From positions 1-5,971 of the forward strand of contig CATPAT010000274.1 of NCBI GenBank assembly GCA_955652155.1: a stretch of 5,971 bases of DNA. The letters run 5' to 3'. Positions 4,317 to 5,971 of this stretch are shown here, piece after piece. Every line of letters begins with the position of its first letter. Positions within the stretch are counted from its first letter, which is position 1. The notes beneath the pieces were generated by a model. It saw only the letters and a program-made list of their open reading frames with translations, was not told the origin of the DNA and did not search any database. The DNA is from an uncultured Chthoniobacterales bacterium. Lineage in GTDB: Bacteria; Verrucomicrobiota; Verrucomicrobiia; Chthoniobacterales; UBA10450. The translations under genes and the position numbers were made by a program.

Positions 4317-5558
4317 TCATTGCATTCGTCCGAGCACGACGCAGGCATTAATCCCCCCGAATCCGAACGAATTGGTCATAATATAATTCAACTCGGCGGC
4401 GCGGCCGCGATTTGGCACGACGTCGAGATCGCACGACGGATCGGGATTTTGGTAATTGATGGTTGGCGGGATCCATTGTCGATCCAGCGCGAGCGCGCAA
4501 ATTGCGGCCTCGATCGCACCGGTCGCACCGAGCGGATGCGCGTGATACCCCTTCGTTCCGCTCACTGGAATTTTGCGCGCGTGTTCGCCCAGAACTTCTT
4601 TAATCGACATCGTCTCGGCGCTGTCGTTCAACTGCGTTGAGCTCGCGTGGGCGTTTACGTAATCGATCTGTTCCGGCGCGACTTGCGCGTCTGCCAGCGC
4701 GTCGCGCATCGCGCGAATGCAGGAATCGCCGCTCGGCAACGGTGTTGTCATGTGAAACGCGTCGTTGTTTAAACTGTAACCGAGAACTTCGGCGTAAATT
4801 TTCGCGCCGCGTGCTCGCGCGTGCTCGAGTCCTTCCAAAATCAACGATGCCGCCCCTTCGCCCATGACAAATCCGTCGCGCAGTTTGTCGAATGGCCGAC
4901 AGGCCAACTGGGGATCATCACAGCGACTCATCGCTTTAATGATGTCGAACGCGCCGATCGTGATCGTGGTCAGCGGCGCCTCGGCGCCTCCGGCAACAAC
5001 GACATCGGCGAAATCGTCGCGAATGTAACGAAGCGCTTCACCGACCGATACTGTTCCGCTGGCGCAACTGTTCGAATTGGTGGTGCCGACGCCGCGAAAT
5101 CCAAAATCGATCGCGATGTTCGAATGAGCCGAACCGCCGAATACTTGCACCGCGAGCGTCGGTTGAACTCCGCGCGCGCCTTTTTTCAAAAATCGAATGT
5201 ATTGCTCTTCCGCTTTGCAAACGCCGCCCAGGGCGGTGCCGAAGCTAACCCCAACCCGGTCTTGCGGTTGCTCGTGCGAATATTCAATTCCCGCGTCGTC
5301 GAGCGCGAGTTTTGCCGACGCGACTGAAAATTGGGCGTAACGATCAAGCCGTTTCAAACGATGCGGCGGGAAAAATTCTTCCGGGTCCCAATCATTAACC
5401 TGACCCGCCACTCGAACACCGAACCCGCTCACATCAAAAGCGGTGATCGGGCTAATGCCGGTTTTCTCAGCAAGGATTCCTTTCCAAAACCCATCGACGC
5501 CTTTGCCGATGCAAGTGATAGGGCCAAGGCCGGTGATGACAACGCGTCTTCGACTCAT
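4317..5558 (-). CDS. fabF: Beta-ketoacyl-ACP synthase, FabF (KAS II) family
   Basis: This 413-residue condensing enzyme would extend acyl-ACP chains with malonyl-ACP in the cytoplasm. The thiolase fold is complete, and the Cys-His-His triad is visible: C165 in NSNSCASGT, H304 in VNAHASST and H341 in TKGYHAHPLGATGA, with the conserved Lys336. Other family marks are RVVITGLGPIT at the N terminus, RPFDKLRDGFVMGEGA (221-236) and the gate loop NSFGFGG (396-402). Several motifs are variant: NAHASST instead of the common NAHGTST, and HAHPLGATGA instead of TGHLLGAAGG. With the START-type neighbour, this suggests a paralogue with a special product rather than the housekeeping FabF, but that is inference. 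The start is 4 bases after the stop of the upstream minus-strand gene, so the pair is probably co-transcribed. Stop is TGA. Confidence 0.9.
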   Translation of the reverse strand: MSRRRVVITGLGPITCIGKGVDGFWKGILAEKTGISPITAFDVSGFGVRVAGQVNDWDPEEFFPPHRLKRLDRYAQFSVASAKLALDDAGIEYSHEQPQDRVGVSFGTALGGVCKAEEQYIRFLKKGARGVQPTLAVQVFGGSAHSNIAIDFGFRGVGTTNSNSCASGTVSVGEALRYIRDDFADVVVAGGAEAPLTTITIGAFDIIKAMSRCDDPQLACRPFDKLRDGFVMGEGAASLILEGLEHARARGAKIYAEVLGYSLNNDAFHMTTPLPSGDSCIRAMRDALADAQVAPEQIDYVNAHASSTQLNDSAETMSIKEVLGEHARKIPVSGTKGYHAHPLGATGAIEAAICALALDRQWIPPTINYQNPDPSCDLDVVPNRGRAAELNYIMTNSFGFGGINACVVLGRMQ

Positions 5559-5562
5559 GCGG

Positions 5563-5971
5563 CTACCCGGTTGGCTTTGCTTCCACGTAATCCCTCATAC
5601 AGCGCAGCGTCTTATTGGCAACGTTGTGAGTAAGGAAATCGCCAATAATCGGTTCTGCGATCGGCGCGAGGGCGGGGATTCGGAAATGCAGATCGTGCAC
5701 GATCGTCACGAGCACGCCATCCGGCCTTTGATCGAATGTCCACACCACTCGCATCCCTTTGCTGAACGCTTTCAGGTGATGAAAGTGAATTTCGACTCGG
5801 TCGCGGTCGATGATTTGCTCGGAAGTCCATTTGATCGGAATGCCGGAACGCACCGCTGCCATCACCACTACATTCCGATTTGGACTGCGCTCCAAGTAAC
5901 GGATGTAGCGATAGTGCGGGAGAATTTTCGGCCACAGCTCCAAATTCGCCGCCGTCTCGAAGATCGACATC
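5563..5971 (-). CDS. SRPBCC/START-fold protein (polyketide cyclase / coenzyme Q-binding type), 5' end missing
   Basis: The visible 135 residues lack only the first strand of the fold; the first Met seen is one base from the window edge and is probably internal, since the family normally has some 15-20 residues before FETAANLELWPKILPHY. The characteristic stretch A-x-LELWPKILPHYRYIRYLER, followed by alternating strands (VVVMAAVRSGIPIKWTSEQ, VEIHFHHLKAF, MRVVWTFDQRPDGVLVTIVHDL) and a long C-terminal helix (THNVANKTLRCMRDYVEA), fits the hot-dog-like helix-grip fold of PF03364/PF10604 proteins. These bind hydrophobic ligands and include aromatase/cyclases, but residues for a particular reaction cannot be named. 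Its position directly before a FabF-like ketosynthase supports a joint role on an acyl or polyketide intermediate. Stop is TAG. Confidence 0.75.
   Translation of the reverse strand, partial: MSIFETAANLELWPKILPHYRYIRYLERSPNRNVVVMAAVRSGIPIKWTSEQIIDRDRVEIHFHHLKAFSKGMRVVWTFDQRPDGVLVTIVHDLHFRIPALAPIAEPIIGDFLTHNVANKTLRCMRDYVEAKPTG

Noticed and set aside
4979..5070. Ketosynthase as an inactive chain-length-factor homologue
   Set aside because: The active-site Cys165 and both His residues are present, so it should be a catalytic condensing enzyme.
4821..5327. 168-residue open frame on the plus strand
   Set aside because: It is a shadow of the fabF-like gene, which has all the catalytic motifs on the other strand.

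Overview
The window reads as a bacterial chromosome fragment, most likely from a soil-type Verrucomicrobia (Spartobacteria / Candidatus Udaeobacter-like). This placement is an inference. It rests on the flavour of the Ffh and TrmD proteins and on the unusual density of small dispersed repeats, both judged from memory rather than by a search. No rRNA, tRNA, CRISPR array or classical insertion sequence is visible.

Layout. Positions 1-691 (+) hold the 3' part of a secreted-type polysaccharide deacetylase with a C-terminal Ig-like domain. Positions 782-3869 (+) hold a translation and protein-export cluster: ffh (SRP54 GTPase), rpsP (ribosomal protein S16 with a long Ala/Pro/Glu tail), khpA (small KH-domain RNA-binding protein) and trmD (tRNA m1G37 methyltransferase). 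This is the widespread ffh-rpsP-khpA-rimM-trmD-rplS order, but rimM is not between khpA and trmD, and rplS does not follow trmD. Where rplS would be expected there is a GxxExxY-family gene (3882-4277, +), a small PD-(D/E)XK-like protein. On the minus strand, converging on it, are a FabF-like ketosynthase (4317-5558) and, just upstream of it, a START/SRPBCC-fold protein cut by the window edge (5563-5971). These two form a small lipid or polyketide-type operon.

The striking feature is repeats. Every intergenic gap longer than 10 bases between the + strand genes, and the gap before fabF, carries a hairpin or short-period repeat. Repeats also sit inside two normally essential genes. One 22-bp palindromic sequence occurs in ffh and in trmD with 21/22 identity and in the same reading frame, giving PPS(Q/P)GYG in both proteins. 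In trmD it is joined by a 7-bp-period (AACGCCG) repeat and an (ATCAAAA)4.6 tandem, together making an in-frame insertion of roughly 33 residues. The GxxExxY gene is bracketed by inverted 19-bp copies (18/19) of a 10-bp-period CCACAGATTG repeat, and the left copy supplies the stop codon of trmD. The arrangement suggests a repeat-plus-nuclease unit that has landed in the operon; that is a hypothesis.

The ffh reading frame is broken by one in-frame TAG exactly where the family has Leu just before the TKLD motif, and the G2-region Asp is Gly. TAG is the normal stop of four other genes here, so reading it through as sense is unlikely. Sequencing error or a decaying copy are the main explanations.
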